NCBI GenBank assembly: GCA_016748015.1
Contig: JAAOMT010000586.1
Span: forward strand, 542,534-606,533
Direction of reading: 5' to 3'
DNA length: 64,000 nucleotides
Source of the DNA: Geosiphon pyriformis
Lineage: Eukaryota > Glomeromycota > Glomeromycetes > Archaeosporales > Geosiphonaceae
Shown here: positions 35,716 through 48,294 of the stretch, piece by piece
Position numbering within the stretch: position 1 is the first letter of the stretch
How the letters are laid out: every line of letters begins with the position of its first letter
Program-made: the position numbers and the translations under genes
The notes under the pieces: generated by a model
The model's input: the letters and a program-made list of their open reading frames with translations, nothing else
Database searches by the model: none
What the model was told of the DNA's origin: nothing

Positions 35716-38700
35716 GTGGTCTGGTTTGGAAATTTGCTACATGTAATGTTCATGGAATCAATGTCCCTGCTAAGCAGGAGGATGTTGTGTGTTGGCATTA
35801 TAATTTTGGCAATTTGGTCTCATTTATTATGGAGGTTTTCTACTGGGCTATGGATCAAGAATAAATTTAATGGTGTTTGGATTTTTACTTCTGGTTTGAG
35901 TGTTGGTTATCTTGGTGCTGGTGTTGCTGTGATTATGAATAACTCTTTGGCCTGTCATATTTCTAAGGTTGAGGAAATTTCTGATTGGATTATTTCTGTT
36001 TAAAGGCAAGCTGTCGGTGTCTGTGCTCAGTTTGTATGCTGGTGCCTCTTCTAGTGTTCGTTTTGAGCAGGCTTCTGAGGTTAATGCTCTCATTGCTAAG
36101 GCTGTTAACACCAGCACTTTTGTGGTCTTGAGTGAGAATTTTAATGAGAATGGGTTAGAGAGAAGTGTGAATTTCAAATTCTGTTTGGGGCTGGATCTGG
36201 TTAATTCATTTGCTGGCCATCATTTGCCAAATGCTCTGACGTGATATAACTTAAGGGAGGTCAAAAAGACTATTAATTACATATTGATTAGTGAGAATTT
36301 ATCTTCTGCTGTTGCTAAGCACTGGGTTGGGTTAGTTTTAGATTTTCTAGATACAGATCACAGTGCTGTTATGGTGTCAGTTGGTCTGGGTGGGCTTTTA
36401 AATGTTCAGTTGAATAGTTTGCACAAGCAGGCTAACAAAGATTGTTGAAAGTTCAGAATTAAAGATGCAAATGCATCCAAGTAAGTTGAGTTTAGGGATT
36501 GTGTTTTAGCAAAGCTTTTGTTGGCCAAGGGCTTCTTCTCTGATGCCAAAGCTGGATGTAATTTAGATACTATGTGGGTGATTTTGAAAAAGGAAATAGT
36601 TGAGTCTGCTGACAAAACTTTTTTTAAACAATGGTTTAGTGAGATTCAGTACTTTAGGAATAAGCATTCTTCAAAGTTCTTTGAATTGGAATTACTTGTT
36701 GCCAAAATTGTTGGTATGGTCTACTCTAGTGACAAGCTTGGGGTTAATTGTCTTGTAAAAAAATGGTCCACTTTGGATGAGGCCAAAGCTTGAGCATTCT
36801 CTAATTTGGTTCGATTGGGCGAAAGTAGTATGGCTCTTCTCAAGTGCCTGTTGTCTATTTGCAAGGGATACAGAAAATCAAAAATGTTTGAATTAAGGCT
36901 AGCTGAAAAAACTTCTATTAGGAAAGCTATAGAAAAACACATAGAGAGTTTTGCTTCTGATAAAAAGGGCATGATCAGAAGTGTTTTAGACTGGCCTTTT
37001 CACAGGGTGGTTCTTGATCATTTGGTTGTTAATGATGACTTGGTTCTGGAATCTGTGGAGGTGATGTTTAAAGTAGATAAGATTATGGTGGAATGGACGA
37101 GGAAGTGGGCAGTGTCTATAGTAATGCCTGATTTCTGGGCTTGTCAATATGCACCTTTGGATTACATGTGAGATAATGCTTTTTTTGGGGTAATGCATAA
37201 GATTGGTTTGGGTGAGCTGTTCTTAGTTGTTGGGAGTCTGCCTGATGGCAAGGCTGCTGACTTGTTTGGCATTCCTAATGAACTGTGGAAACATAATAAT
37301 GATGTGGTATTGGGTTACCTTCTGGAGCTGTTGAATGCATGTTTGATTACTGGTGGGGTGCCTACTTTATGGAGGAGGACGTGGGTTTCAATGATTCTGA
37401 AATCTTATGACTGGAATGGAGTTCTTATAAACACTCGGCTTATTGTATTAATCGAGACTGCCAGGAAGATTTTCTTCAAGATTCTGTCTAACCAGATTTC
37501 ATCCACTTGCAGCAGGTTTGATGTTCTTCAAGGTGATAACTTCTTTGTTTTGAAAGGTATGTCTACACAGTCTCTGGTATTTGCAGTTGGCTTAGTAGTT
37601 GAGGATGCTTTGAAAAAAAATCAAGAATTTTGGCTGATGTTACAGAACATGTATAAGGCATATGATTCAGTTGGATGGCATCACTTAGAAACAAGCTTGA
37701 AGTGCATCAAGATGTGCAGTAGGTTTATCAGTTTCTTTGGTAGTATACATAATGGTAGAATTAATAGAGTCATAATGGATTTTGGTCTGTCAGATGGCTA
37801 TCAGATACATGATGGTTTAGATTAAGATGAGATTTTCTCCCCCTTTCTTTGGAGGATCTTCTATGATCCACTCTTGTGTGAGATTAAGAGACATGAACAT
37901 TTGTGTGAATACAGAATTAATACTAAGTTTGTGGCAAGGACTGAAAAAATTGAGAATAATAGTAGGATGTCCTTCTTTTTTACTGCTGGTGCTTTTGTGG
38001 ATAATACAATTTGGGTAGGGGATTGTTAGGCTTCAATACAGTATGCTCTCAATATTGCCAGTAAATTTTTTTCTATCAATAATATTTCTATTAATAATAA
38101 GAAGACAGTGGCCATTCCAATCAATTAGGGTGTTAAAGTTGCTTCCTTAAGTATTAGTGGTTAGTTAATCTCTATAGCAAAGAAAGGCAAAACTCACAGA
38201 TACCTGGGAATCTTTCTGTTGACTAAGGGGTTGTTCAAAACTAGTTTGGCCAAGGCAAATTTGGATGTTTGTTTCTTTGTTAATGTTGTGCTCAGGAAGA
38301 TCATTATGGACAAACAGTTTTCTTATTTGGTCTCTGCTGTTTTGCAGCTAATTGTTAATTACAAGACACAGTTTAGTTTTGTCTTCTCTGGTGTGTATTA
38401 CAAGTGGGACATTTTGGTTAGGAAAGACCTCAAGTCTAAGACATGCTTGTCTCGTGACTTTCCGAATAAAGCTTTGCATCATCTTTCTCTTTATGGCTTG
38501 AAGCCCTTTGACCAGGTTCAATCCGAGAGTAAGATTGCTGTTGTAGTCTTCTTTTCAAATGCTCCAGGCATTTTTGGTCGGTTGTTCTTTCATCACTTCT
38601 TGAATTTGCAGGTTCTTGGATGGACACTCTTGAATTTATTGCAGTTTCCAGTCAAGCTGTTTGTTAGTCCTGTGAACAATTTTTTAGCTGGTATAATCAA

Positions 38701-40381
38701 GATTCTTTTGGATTGTGAGTTGTCCTTAACAAACATTCTGTCCAGTGCTTTTAGGGATCTTGGTGTCTTTCTTATGTCTGAGATTTTAGGAAGGTCCTTG
38801 TTTCTCAGTTGTGTTCGTTTTTTAAAGTGTTTTGGAGTTGCCTTTAGTGACTGACTCCTTGACAAAAGAGGTGCTGTAATAGACTGGAAGACTTTTTGTC
38901 ATTAAAAAAGGCTTGATCTCAGAAGCTCTGTGCCTTATTGGTTCAGAGTTATGTCAAGGTTTTTGCTGGATAGGAATTTAGTGCCACTTACTACTGTTGG
39001 AGCTAGTAATTTTTTGGGCTGTAGTGTTTTGGATTCTGAGCAGTTTGCTATGATACATGATGGTCTGCTTGAGGTTTGGTTTGGCTCTGTCAATGTTTAC
39101 ACTGATAGTTTGTTAAAATTTGCTGGCTCCTCTAGTGTAATTAGTGAGACCGCTGCTTATTTTCCTGCTTTGAATTCAGGAGTTGGCATTGGTGTTCATG
39201 GGCTTCTGTTTTTGACTTTATCAGAATTGCAGGCTGTGGCTCTTGCTCTGAAATGCATTCCTTCTTTTTGTTCAGTGGTTGTTCATCTTGACAGCCAAGC
39301 TGTTATTGATGCGTGTGTATTTGAATTAGCTTTAGCTGTCCCTGATTTTTGCAATTGTTATTGGGTTAAGAGAAAACATATTGTCAATTTGATTAAGGAT
39401 AAGGATCTCACAGTGAGTTGGGTTAAGGTCAAAGGTTATTCTGGAGTTTCTGGCAATGATCGTGCTGATGCACTGGCTGGAGAGGCTGCTAGATCTCTCT
39501 TTTTTTTGCCAGCTGAAATTTGCAAGTGTTTTTTGTTGGCTGAAAATACTGTGGTTTCAGATAATGCTTGTTACTTTGTCAGAGATATTTTTAGATCTGT
39601 TTGTTGTGCTTGCTGGGAGGCTGGTCCAGATTGTAACATGATTTTGGTTGTTCTATTGCAAAATTTTGATTGGGTTGTTTCCACACGGGTTTGGCATCCT
39701 GACTTGCATATGTTTGCTGGGTTTACCAGCAGGAAATCTGTGATTCTTTGTACATACTTAATAAAAGCTTTACACAAAAGACTGTCAGTAGCTGTTCACA
39801 AAAGATTGTATGATAAAAGTTATCCTGGCATTTGGTGTTTATTGTGTGGTGAAGTGGAGTTGCTGGACCATGTTTTCATCTACTCATGGGATGTTTATGT
39901 TTGGGAGGATATTTTGTCAGAAACATCTATGTATTGGATCTCTCTGGCTGGTGCTTGTGATTTGTTTTCTTTCTCTGTTTTAAAGACTCTTGATTTTTGT
40001 CATTTGGATGTTGGCTTATATTTAGTTTTGTGTAAAGAGTTTGTGTTTAAGAATTGGTGTGTAGAAGCAGTTGGTGTTTTTGATAATGTTAAGAGTGCTT
40101 CTAGTGTAATTATTGACTTTGTTAGATATTTGGTTGAGTTGTATTGATCTAAGATGTAGTTAGTGAGGTCCAAATTTAGAATGGACATAAAGAGGGTGGG
40201 TTTGGTTGGTAATGACGGTTTGGTGTTAGGTTTGTCACATTGTGTATCTTCTATACTATCTAATAAAATAATCAGACTGCTTGGCATTATGGAGTTATTT
40301 GATGTAAGTTTTGGCTGTTACAGGCTTTGTCATTTCTTTTCTGGTTTGGATGGTTCTCCATGTGTTGATTTGGGTGTATAG
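35712..40381 (+). pseudogene. L6 ORF2: EEP endonuclease, reverse transcriptase, RNase H, broken
   Basis: The start ATG at 35712 is in the ATGA overlap. The EEP domain is frameshifted near 35840 and 36000; the G-G-D-F-N box reads S-E-N-F-N, while D-T-D-H is kept near 36350. The RT part (37193-37825, then 37827-38200) has V-L-K-G-M-S-T-Q and a catalytic box F-V-D-N near 38000. The connection region is 38219-38854. RNase H is open from 38930 to 40147 (405 codons) with Y-T-D, E-L-Q-A, L-D-S-Q-A-V-I-D and G-N-D-R-A-D, so all four catalytic acids appear present. The terminal C-L-L-C-x7-H-V-F-I motif has its last Cys changed. Confidence 0.9.
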
Positions 40382-40531
40382 TGTTGCTTTGTCTGGCCTA
40401 AGTGGCTAGCCATATATAAAAAGTGCGTGAATCATGTTTAGTTTGAACCACTTAGTTTGGTTCTATGTACTAGATAGTAATTGGACTTTGCTTATTAATT
40501 GCTTTAATAAAAAAATAAAATATAAGATGAT

Positions 40532-41309
40532 TAAAAAAAAAATTTTTGAATAAACAGTCTTTGTATGTTCAAATACTAAATAAAAATACTATTAATAAGA
40601 GATGTTATAATAAATATTTATCAAAAATTATTATACTTTTTCTTATTATAAACAAATCTTATCTTTCTTTTGTATTATTATTTATTAAACTAAAATAAAG
40701 CTTTTGTAATGGTTTTTGTTAACAATAATTATTATGAAGTCATAATAGTAAAATTTGGTGTTTCTGTATTATCAATTATTAATCAATAAATATAATTTGT
40801 TATCTTGATAATAACAAAATAGAAATTACTAATTTAAAATTATATTGCTTAATTTTTTTTTGCAAGTAATTCAGCCAGTGAAACAGTCTAAACAGACAAA
40901 AAAAAATAGAGTAATGCAATAATAATTACTTCACAAATGATAACCCTATTAGCATTTTTTATAGAGAACATGAAATAAAGATTTTATAAAGTATGTATGT
41001 GTGTGTAATTTAAAAATGAAGTTTGTTCGTTACATCATCAATAATCATGTGATCTATAAACCCAGGCAGTGGTCCGGAAATATCACATGATTTTGCACTG
41101 TCCCTAAGCGCTGTCCGTAGACTTCCCGAAAAAATTATACATTTTTGTTTACTTTGATCCTTGCACATGCGCGAACTCAAAATTTTAATAGCTTTCAATT
41201 ACCTAAATGACTTTATCTCGCTTTACCAGCTGAATATCAAGATTAAACCTAAAATTGCCGGTTTACACCATTAATTACTTTTTCACAATTGAAAGCCAAG
41301 TTTTGCAAA
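40532..41309. other. AT-rich spacer and 5' flank of the ELMO gene
   Basis: The first part (to about 40860) is AT-rich with nothing recognised. From about 41030 the base composition becomes mixed, with CG-containing words, as in the gene island, so the ELMO promoter and leader probably lie at 41050-41309. I see no certain TATA box. Confidence 0.4.
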
Positions 41310-44141
41310 ATGATTGTACAGGTTACTGTTCAATACGAAAAGACCCAGGTTACTTGTGGTATTGATGTGTCACAGCCTATTGCTACAGTGATTAAATCCT
41401 TATGCCTCGAACATTTTAACATCCAAGAACCTGCAGCCCTTTACGCTTTAAGATTACAGGACACTCAAGAACTAATAACCGAAGAGGTAATAATAAATTA
41501 TTCTGAAATAATTAGATTTTCATTACTGAATAACTTTTAATTCTTATCTTTAATAGAATTTAAGGCGGAAGGTGACGGAAAAGGAGCGGCTAAAACTAGT
41601 TTCATCCCCAATAATTGAAGCAGCCGAAATTTGTGAAAAAATGGGATCAAATGATGATAAAACCTTGAAGCAAACCACGTTTGATCTTCAAAAATTTATT
41701 AGGGTATTTAAAATTAATGCATGTGGGATTATGTACGATTCGTTTAATTCATATAGCTATTCTTAAAACTTAAAATGATTTTACATAGGAAGTCGAATTT
41801 ATGGATGAGTTTTTAAGAAGAGGTGGTCTAAAATCTTTAATGGAGACTATTAACACTACTGGTGGAAACACATTAGCTTACGCATTAACTTCCATGCAAA
41901 ATCTCATGGAGCATGATCACGGTTGGGATAATCTTGATTCATTTTTTATAAATAAGGTGATTTTATGAATTAAATTTGGTCTTGGAAAGTAATTCATTGT
42001 TAGTTATCTAAATCTTTCTTGTACAATCAAAGGTTATTAAGATCCTTGTGAGGCAAACTCTCGTTAATATTTGTCGCCCTGCCACAGCTATAATTATTAA
42101 ACTTGTGACCGCTGATAAAAACTCAACCACCTCCCCAATTCGATGTTATGGTTTCGATGTGTTACATGATGCGATGGTTTTACAACCAAATTTTTTGGCG
42201 ACCTTAGTACAACGCTTTGCCTCTGCTGATTATGTATTATGCTTGAACAGTTTATGTTTGATTAATGCTTTAATGCGACATGTAACTGATCAGTATTGGG
42301 AATCTTTCATGAATATGTTAGATAAGTTATCCGTTAGGAAAGCTGTTGCGGTAAGGTTTTTTCACAACTTAATTAAAGAATCAAACAAATCTCAATTTCC
42401 AAGATTTAATTCTATATTTAGCTCCTTATGAATGGCCATCCAAGCGAAGAATTGTCCAAACATCTTCTAGAATTTCAATCACTTTTTGTTAGGCAGGCAT
42501 ATCGATGGAAACGCACACAAGTTTCTCTACATATTCCCTCGCATAAAGCTATGTTGGAAGAATTATGGACTTCTGCCAATTTACCCGAAGATGGAACTAA
42601 ATGGAGGAAAATTGGTTTTGGTGTATGATTTTTCTAATTGAGCTTGTAATTGGAGGAGTTATTGATATTTTAACCGATTTAATTATGGTACAGACCGAAG
42701 CTCCGAAATGGGAAATTCAACGTGTTGGTTACTTAGGCTTAGATAATATGCACGGCTTCATGAAACGAGATACTGAATATTATCAAAAGGTTACTTTAAA
42801 AAATTTTCAAATTTTAACGTAATCAAGAGTATTAACGATCATATCAATATCTCTCATTAGACGATTCTAGAACAAATAAACCGCCCTGTTGAAAGGCGAT
42901 GTCCTTTTGCAAAAACATCTATCGAGGTCACTGAGCTTTTATGTGATTATTGGGACATCAGCACAGGCTGTTAGTGGTTGCTTCAATTTGTTTAGAATGG
43001 GCTATAAGTTTATCTATTAATTCACTTTTTTTGCCTTTATCAAGATACAACTTCTACGTCTTTCCAACCTTTACTTTTATCATTCGAGAAAATCCATTAT
43101 ATTACCATAAAATCTTTCTTCCGTATGTGGCATGAAATGGAAGCAACATTAGAAGATTTTCCAAAAGTATCTGCTCTTGTTCGCAGTCAACTCAAATTCG
43201 CTTTGCGTGATGAGGCTACTAAACAACTTTATGAGTTTGAGAAAGATATGCTAGAAGCCGAATATAAAGTGATCAGGGATCGTCAACTAAAAGAATTGGA
43301 ACTCGGCGACGATCTCCTAAGCAAAACTCCAGTTAGGTATTTAATGAGGCTTTTCCTTTCTGCGTTGATTAATTTTCCTTTTACTCTACATTAATTTAAA
43401 TAATATTATAGAAATTTACGCGGAAGACTTTATACCGAATCTTATGAATTCGTGAAATCTCAGCGTATTAGATGCCTCTTATTAGGCGCTTGGTTTCAAA
43501 TACTAACTCCTGCTCCCCTCTCAACAGGTGCACCAAACTATGGTCGTCGTTCTTATTCAAACAAGAAGTGGCGATTTTATCGATTGAGTCCCAACATCAA
43601 ATTTCTCCATTATGGAGACTTTATGGAAAAGGGAGATATTAAAAATGGTGTTGAAGATTTACCTGAGCGCAGTGAGTCCAAAAAAGTTTAAATAGTTTGA
43701 TATCATGAATTCAACCCTAATATTAATATTTTTTTATTAGTTGATCTTACTCTAGTCACAGATATAATGACTGGTGGATATTCGAACCAATTAGCAATGT
43801 TATCTGGCTCACCTCCCCGCACTAAATCAAATACCGGTTCTCAGGATTTAACTTTTTCATTAATGTCAGGAGCCGAAACATCCCTTGCAGATTTCGTCGC
43901 CCCTAATCATACCCAGTACTCGGAATGGACAGATGGATTTAATATGCTTTTCGATAAAAACATTGGCAGCAAAGATACTGCTGAATACATTCATGTATTG
44001 ACTGAGATCGGAGTAAAAGTCAAATTATTGGATCTGAGCGGGGAATGTGTCGAGATCCCACAAACTGTCCAAGTTCCTAGTGAATTACCTGTGATAGGAC
44101 CGAATGGTCATGGGTTTTTTTATGACGATCCATTTGCATAA
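41310..44141 (+). CDS. ELMO/CED-12 family protein (DOCK-type GEF partner), 10 exons
   Basis: ELMO proteins bind DOCK-family exchange factors and help activate Rac for actin-driven processes. My exon model is 41310-41486, 41557-41703, 41789-41956, 42033-42350, 42422-42622, 42694-42789, 42861-42966, 43045-43336, 43412-43671 and 43741-44141. It gives 721 aa, close to animal ELMO1 (about 727). The N-terminal half is helical/armadillo-like. The ELMO core lies at about 290-460 (W-R-K-I-G-F-G-T-E-A-P near 331, then R-V-G-Y-L-G-L). A PH domain at about 510-650 contains K-W-R-F-Y-R-L. The seventh intron (42967-43044) needs a GC donor (CAG|GC) to keep the frame; the others are GT-AG. The start is the first in-frame ATG. 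No DOCK gene is visible here. Confidence 0.88.
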
Positions 44142-44440
44142 ATTTATATTATTATTTTGGTAGATAGAGGAAACATAGATGTATTATTTAATTCCCCGGG
44201 ATATCAGATTTTTGACCTAGTGTCATTTTAAAATAATCTAGAATAAATCATTAATACCAACATCTCTGCGTAATATATTCATTTGAATGGATACGAAATT
44301 GTGTAAATTAAGAGGTTACAGATGTATATACATATATGTACAATGCAGAATTACATTATCATAAAAGAACGTATTAAATCTACAAGTCTATAAACTCAAT
44401 AAGTATGAACATTCGAATTATAGGAAGGCACATAGGTAAG
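44142..44440. other. Convergent intergenic region
   Basis: About 300 bases between the stops of the ELMO gene (+) and the RING-RRM gene (-). It should hold both 3' UTRs. AATAAA-like words occur (AATAAATCA near 44243), but no site can be assigned firmly. Confidence 0.4.
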
Positions 44441-47400
44441 TTATTGCCAAGTTTTCCTTTGATGGTCATCATCCACCAAGAAAGGGTTGTTGCCAGTATC
44501 AAAGTAAAGACGAGCTTCTGGAAACAATTGTTGTATCGAAGGGAGTAAAGAGAATTTTTGGGTCTTGTCTCCTTGACTGATCATTTCATTTTTAATTTCT
44601 TTGAAGGCACGAAAAAATATAAACGTGGAAAATAAACGGTTTCGAACACACCTCTCTGATGATGATTTTTTAATTGGTTGCTCCTCCAAATCACTCCATT
44701 TTAGAGGGTTGCTAAGTTCAGTTAGTGGATAAAATGGTTGAAAAGACCTGTATTGAAATGATGGCGGTGGAGGCAAGCGAGAGGCTGCAGATGTTTTCGT
44801 CTGAGCTACTTTCACTGAATTGAATTTGAAGGAATAAAACCATGATAAAAATACATGAATAAGACGCCATGATATAAACATACACGTGTCGCGAATGAAA
44901 TTGTTTCGCATTTCGTGATCATCTCGGAAAGGATCGAAATCCCCCTGATATCGTGGAGCAATTTCGGATGGAGACTTGGAAAAGATCAATGAGGGTAGGT
45001 ATTGTTCATCTTCGGAAGGCGTGGCATTTGAGGTCGTTTTCATCTATTTATTTAACCATTTAGTAACTTTATGTTGAATTTAATTATATGGGATTGAAAC
45101 TCACCAGGGTCGCTTCAGAAACTTGTCCATTATCCTCTTCTTTCTTAATGGGTGCCAACAAGTCTTGAAGGTCAGGAGGAAGTTTCAAGCCTGTTACTTG
45201 TAATATCATCATCTTTTGACGTTCAGTGAATACAGGGGTCAAGATTCCAGCATGCAACTATAAAGGAATTTAGATTAATTGCAGATAAAAATGCATCAAA
45301 AATAAAGATTCTAACCATTCTTTCGAGTAACGTTTCTTCTATACGATGATACTCCTTGCTAAGGTGAATCTTTAGTGATTCAATCGCCACTTTAAATTTA
45401 GAAATATTTAGTATGATGATTATAATTTTAAATAACCGGAAGATTTAAGCAAAAAATATTATTCTCACACTTCAGCATCTCAAACAAAAGATCACGCTGT
45501 AAAGTAGTGTAAAGATCGCTTTGATGAAACGGGAACTAAGAGAAAAATAATTAAATTCTTGCTTGGCTTATGAGTAATTGTTGATGTTAGTACCTTGACA
45601 AGAACAGTGATGATATTCTCGAAAGGACGTTCGGCACATTTGCGTGAGAAATGAAGCTTTAAGTTTTCCAAGATGTGAAAAATTTTTTAATATAAATTAC
45701 ACGGCAAATCCTAGCAAGATTCAGTAATTTCACACCTTGTAATTACGGCAAACCACTAGTAATGCGTTCATTTCTTCTCTTGTAACTAGAGGAATATTGG
45801 GCACAGTGACGGATGTTGTCTCCTTCATCTCGGCAGTAATCACAGCGTTGCATCCGTTAAAACTCCCCTTCCATTTAGGAAAAATCGTTTTCATTAGATC
45901 TTCTTGGGAAGATCGCGTGCACGAAATAAGCCGCCCTTTTAAAGGTTTCATATTTCGCATCTCGACTGCTCGATGGGCATCGGCAGGTGTCACAAGTTCA
46001 ATAAACGCTTCCGAAAGAGTTTTTCCAGTTGTTCTATTTGCCCATATAAAGATCAATCATAGTTACACATCTTTGAAAAAAAATTTATACTGGGAGGCAT
46101 TTACTCACCGATCCATGATAATATGAATACATTGTGCATAGGTGCATGGATCAGGCATTTGAAAATTGGAGAAGAAAGTCTTAATGTCCTTCAATGAAAC
46201 ATCCCAGGGTATCTTCGACATGAAATTCGGGTGAGAATCTTTTATGCAAAATCCGTAGAAAAACTTGACAAATTACATTGCTAATTTTCACCACGGGCCA
46301 GTTGTGCGGTGTGGCCAGTTTGCTCAATTCAGTGAACGCAACTTGCTGCGACCGATTCCCAATTACCGTTGATTGAACCGGAGGAATGAGTGGTGGTGTA
46401 TAGCCAGGAAAGGCCCAAGTTATTGGGCATGAAATCTCTTCCTCTAGACGTTTTAAAACGACCTGTACTTTTTCGTCTGAGCTTGGTGGTGTCGGATAAG
46501 GATTGCTCACAGATTTTTGGCTTAAGGCAACGTCAGATTGCGTTGGATTCACAGAATCTTTTTTTGGATTTTGTGTAGCTTGAGAGGATTCCTCAGGATG
46601 CCGCGGAGTTCGATAAGAAACATTCACTTCAGTTTCGTTTGTTAAGATTTTCTTAAATTCTACAATTGACTTTATAGAGAATGTAGAATTTAGTCCACTT
46701 AAGGCTTAAATTTACATATGATAATATTTTACTCACAGTCGTACAGAAGGGGCATTCAGAGTAAGTCCTGGATAAACTTTTGACGGTGCTCGTACGTAAT
46801 TTGTGAGCGCAAGCTTCGCACATCCTTCCACACATATCAAACACAAAAAGACCAAAATGTAAAGTGTTTTATGCAACTTGTATTTTCAATAAAGGCTCTA
46901 ATGACTACCTATGTCCGCAGGGTTTAAGTAGAACGCATCCAATTTTGCACAAAATACAAGATGCTGTCTGCTTTTGAAGGCATGCAGAGGGTTGAAGTGA
47001 GTGTGGAAAGACTAAATGAGATGTTGTTTGGAATGCTCGAGGTCTAATTGAATAGATTCCATCGTGTTGGTTGACAGCTGAGGAATTCTCATCAATATAG
47101 CTAAACGTTGGTTTTTCATTCGCCTATAAATATAATAGACAATAAAAATTAACCAAAACATATCGCAACACTCAGATCTCCGAATAACGAGAACTTTAGA
47201 CTTGATTGTACCTTGTCTCTAACGTAATACAAAGGGACTTTTCCTTTAGTATCACGATTGTTAAAGACATGATGGCTAGAAGGGTAGACAGTGGATGGTA
47301 TAATAGTAGAGCTTAAATTGGTCGATGGAGAATCTTGGAATTCACGATAATTGTTTTGCACAACCCTATCTCGAAGATTTGTGTTTCCAAGAGTAGGTGG

Positions 47401-47695
47401 GCGTGAGATTTTGGCGGCTTCTACTTTTGTCGAGATAACCGATTGATCTACATTCAAACGAGCATTTTCCTGAAGTTTTTTCCTGTTATCTTTTCCTTCG
47501 AGAGCAACTATATCATTCAATCAACACCAAGATATTTTATTCCAAACCCAACTCTGAGGATCAAATAGGTGTTAAACAATGAATATGCCAACCTTCGGCT
47601 AGCCTTTCACATATTTCTTCAACAGAAGCCTTGTTGGGTCTTTTGACGTTCAAGATTTCTTCCGAGTTCAGAAGAGAGCTGCTATGGGACTCCAT
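44441..47695 (-). CDS. RING finger plus RRM protein, 12 or more exons
   Basis: Exons (high to low): 47695-47593, 47507-47212, 47123-46909, 46824-46737, 46651-46277, 46212-46109, 46033-45736, 45656-45594, 45535-45469, 45389-45316, 45257-45105 and 45043-44441, all joining in frame; about 812 aa if the last exon is unspliced. Two further introns are possible in it (donor near 44870; donor near 44653 with acceptor near 44580). A C3HC4 RING spans about 189-232 (C-I-L-C, C-G-H, C-E-A-C, C-P-F-C). An RRM spans about 354-437 (V-K-I-S-N-I-P-W-D-V; G-K-T-L-S-E-A-F-I-E-L). The RING suggests E3 ubiquitin ligase activity and the RRM RNA or protein binding, an arrangement reminiscent of CNOT4 but with a different RING type. 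The rest is low-complexity. I do not recognise the family. The first ATG at 47695 is the likely start; an untranslated 5' exon is possible. Confidence 0.78.
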
Positions 47696-48294
47696 ATAAG
47701 TCGAAGTGTCTTGAGTTGTTCTTTGAAAATTTTGACCTTGAGGCCTGAAGACTAGCAAAAGCTCTGCTCTAGTCAAAACAAGAACGATGGGTAAGTCAAA
47801 AACTTAATGTTTGAAATTACAGTATTTGGTAACCTTCCAAGAACTCTTTGACCTTCAACTTTAAGTGAAAAAAAACTACTTGTTTTTGGTGAAAGAGCAA
47901 GAAGGAAACTAACCTTGAGAAGAATGATTGAATAGAAGGTTAAACTACCCAATGACTCTGGGGAGCCTTATTTATCAAGGAAACAACTGGTCAGAAAATC
48001 CGAAAAGGGTTAAGGTAAGAACGCGAAGAATCGCGTGTTTTATAGAATTCTACGCGTCCGATGAGTATCTTTCAACGAATCAAGTTGCAATACGTCATAC
48101 AAGAAAAAATGACGTCACGTTGGAGAAACGTAGCTGCGACAAGTATGACTAAAACTAATCTTTATTTTAGTTATTCGCGAATCATTCCTGGATCCTTATT
48201 AATAAAAATACAAAGGCGAATCTTGAAGGAAATTGAGGATATTATAATATTCTCCAGAAAAAAATTTTTCTCAGTAAATGTTTACTATGCACAC
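47696..48294. other. Intergenic region between two minus-strand genes
   Basis: About 600 bases holding the 3' end of the upstream gene (48295-50109) and the promoter/leader of the RING-RRM gene. Short plus-strand frames exist (47928-48152) but lack any sign of coding. CG-containing words are frequent, as in other host-gene DNA of the window. Confidence 0.4.

Larger units (their letters stand above)
33640..40524 (+). mobile_element. LINE copy L6, nearly full length
   Basis: A 6.9-kb copy: leader with TTTCTCTCG at 33648, ORF1 33772-35715, ORF2 35712-40381, the shared 3' UTR and an A-rich tail. AGATGAT occurs on both sides (33633-33639 and 40525-40531), a candidate short target duplication. The ORF1 N-terminus differs from L4/L5, so this may be a separate subfamily or a recombinant. 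ORF2 is the most open of the copies but still has stops. Confidence 0.9.

Noticed and set aside
9258-40381. A non-standard genetic code explaining TAG, TAA or TGA inside the LINE frames
   Set aside because: The stop positions differ between copies, all three stop codons are involved, frameshifts are present too, and the host genes read well with the standard code.
41010-41198. Minus-strand frame of 62 codons upstream of the ELMO gene
   Set aside because: No ATG context, no homology seen, and it lies in the probable ELMO promoter; likely chance.
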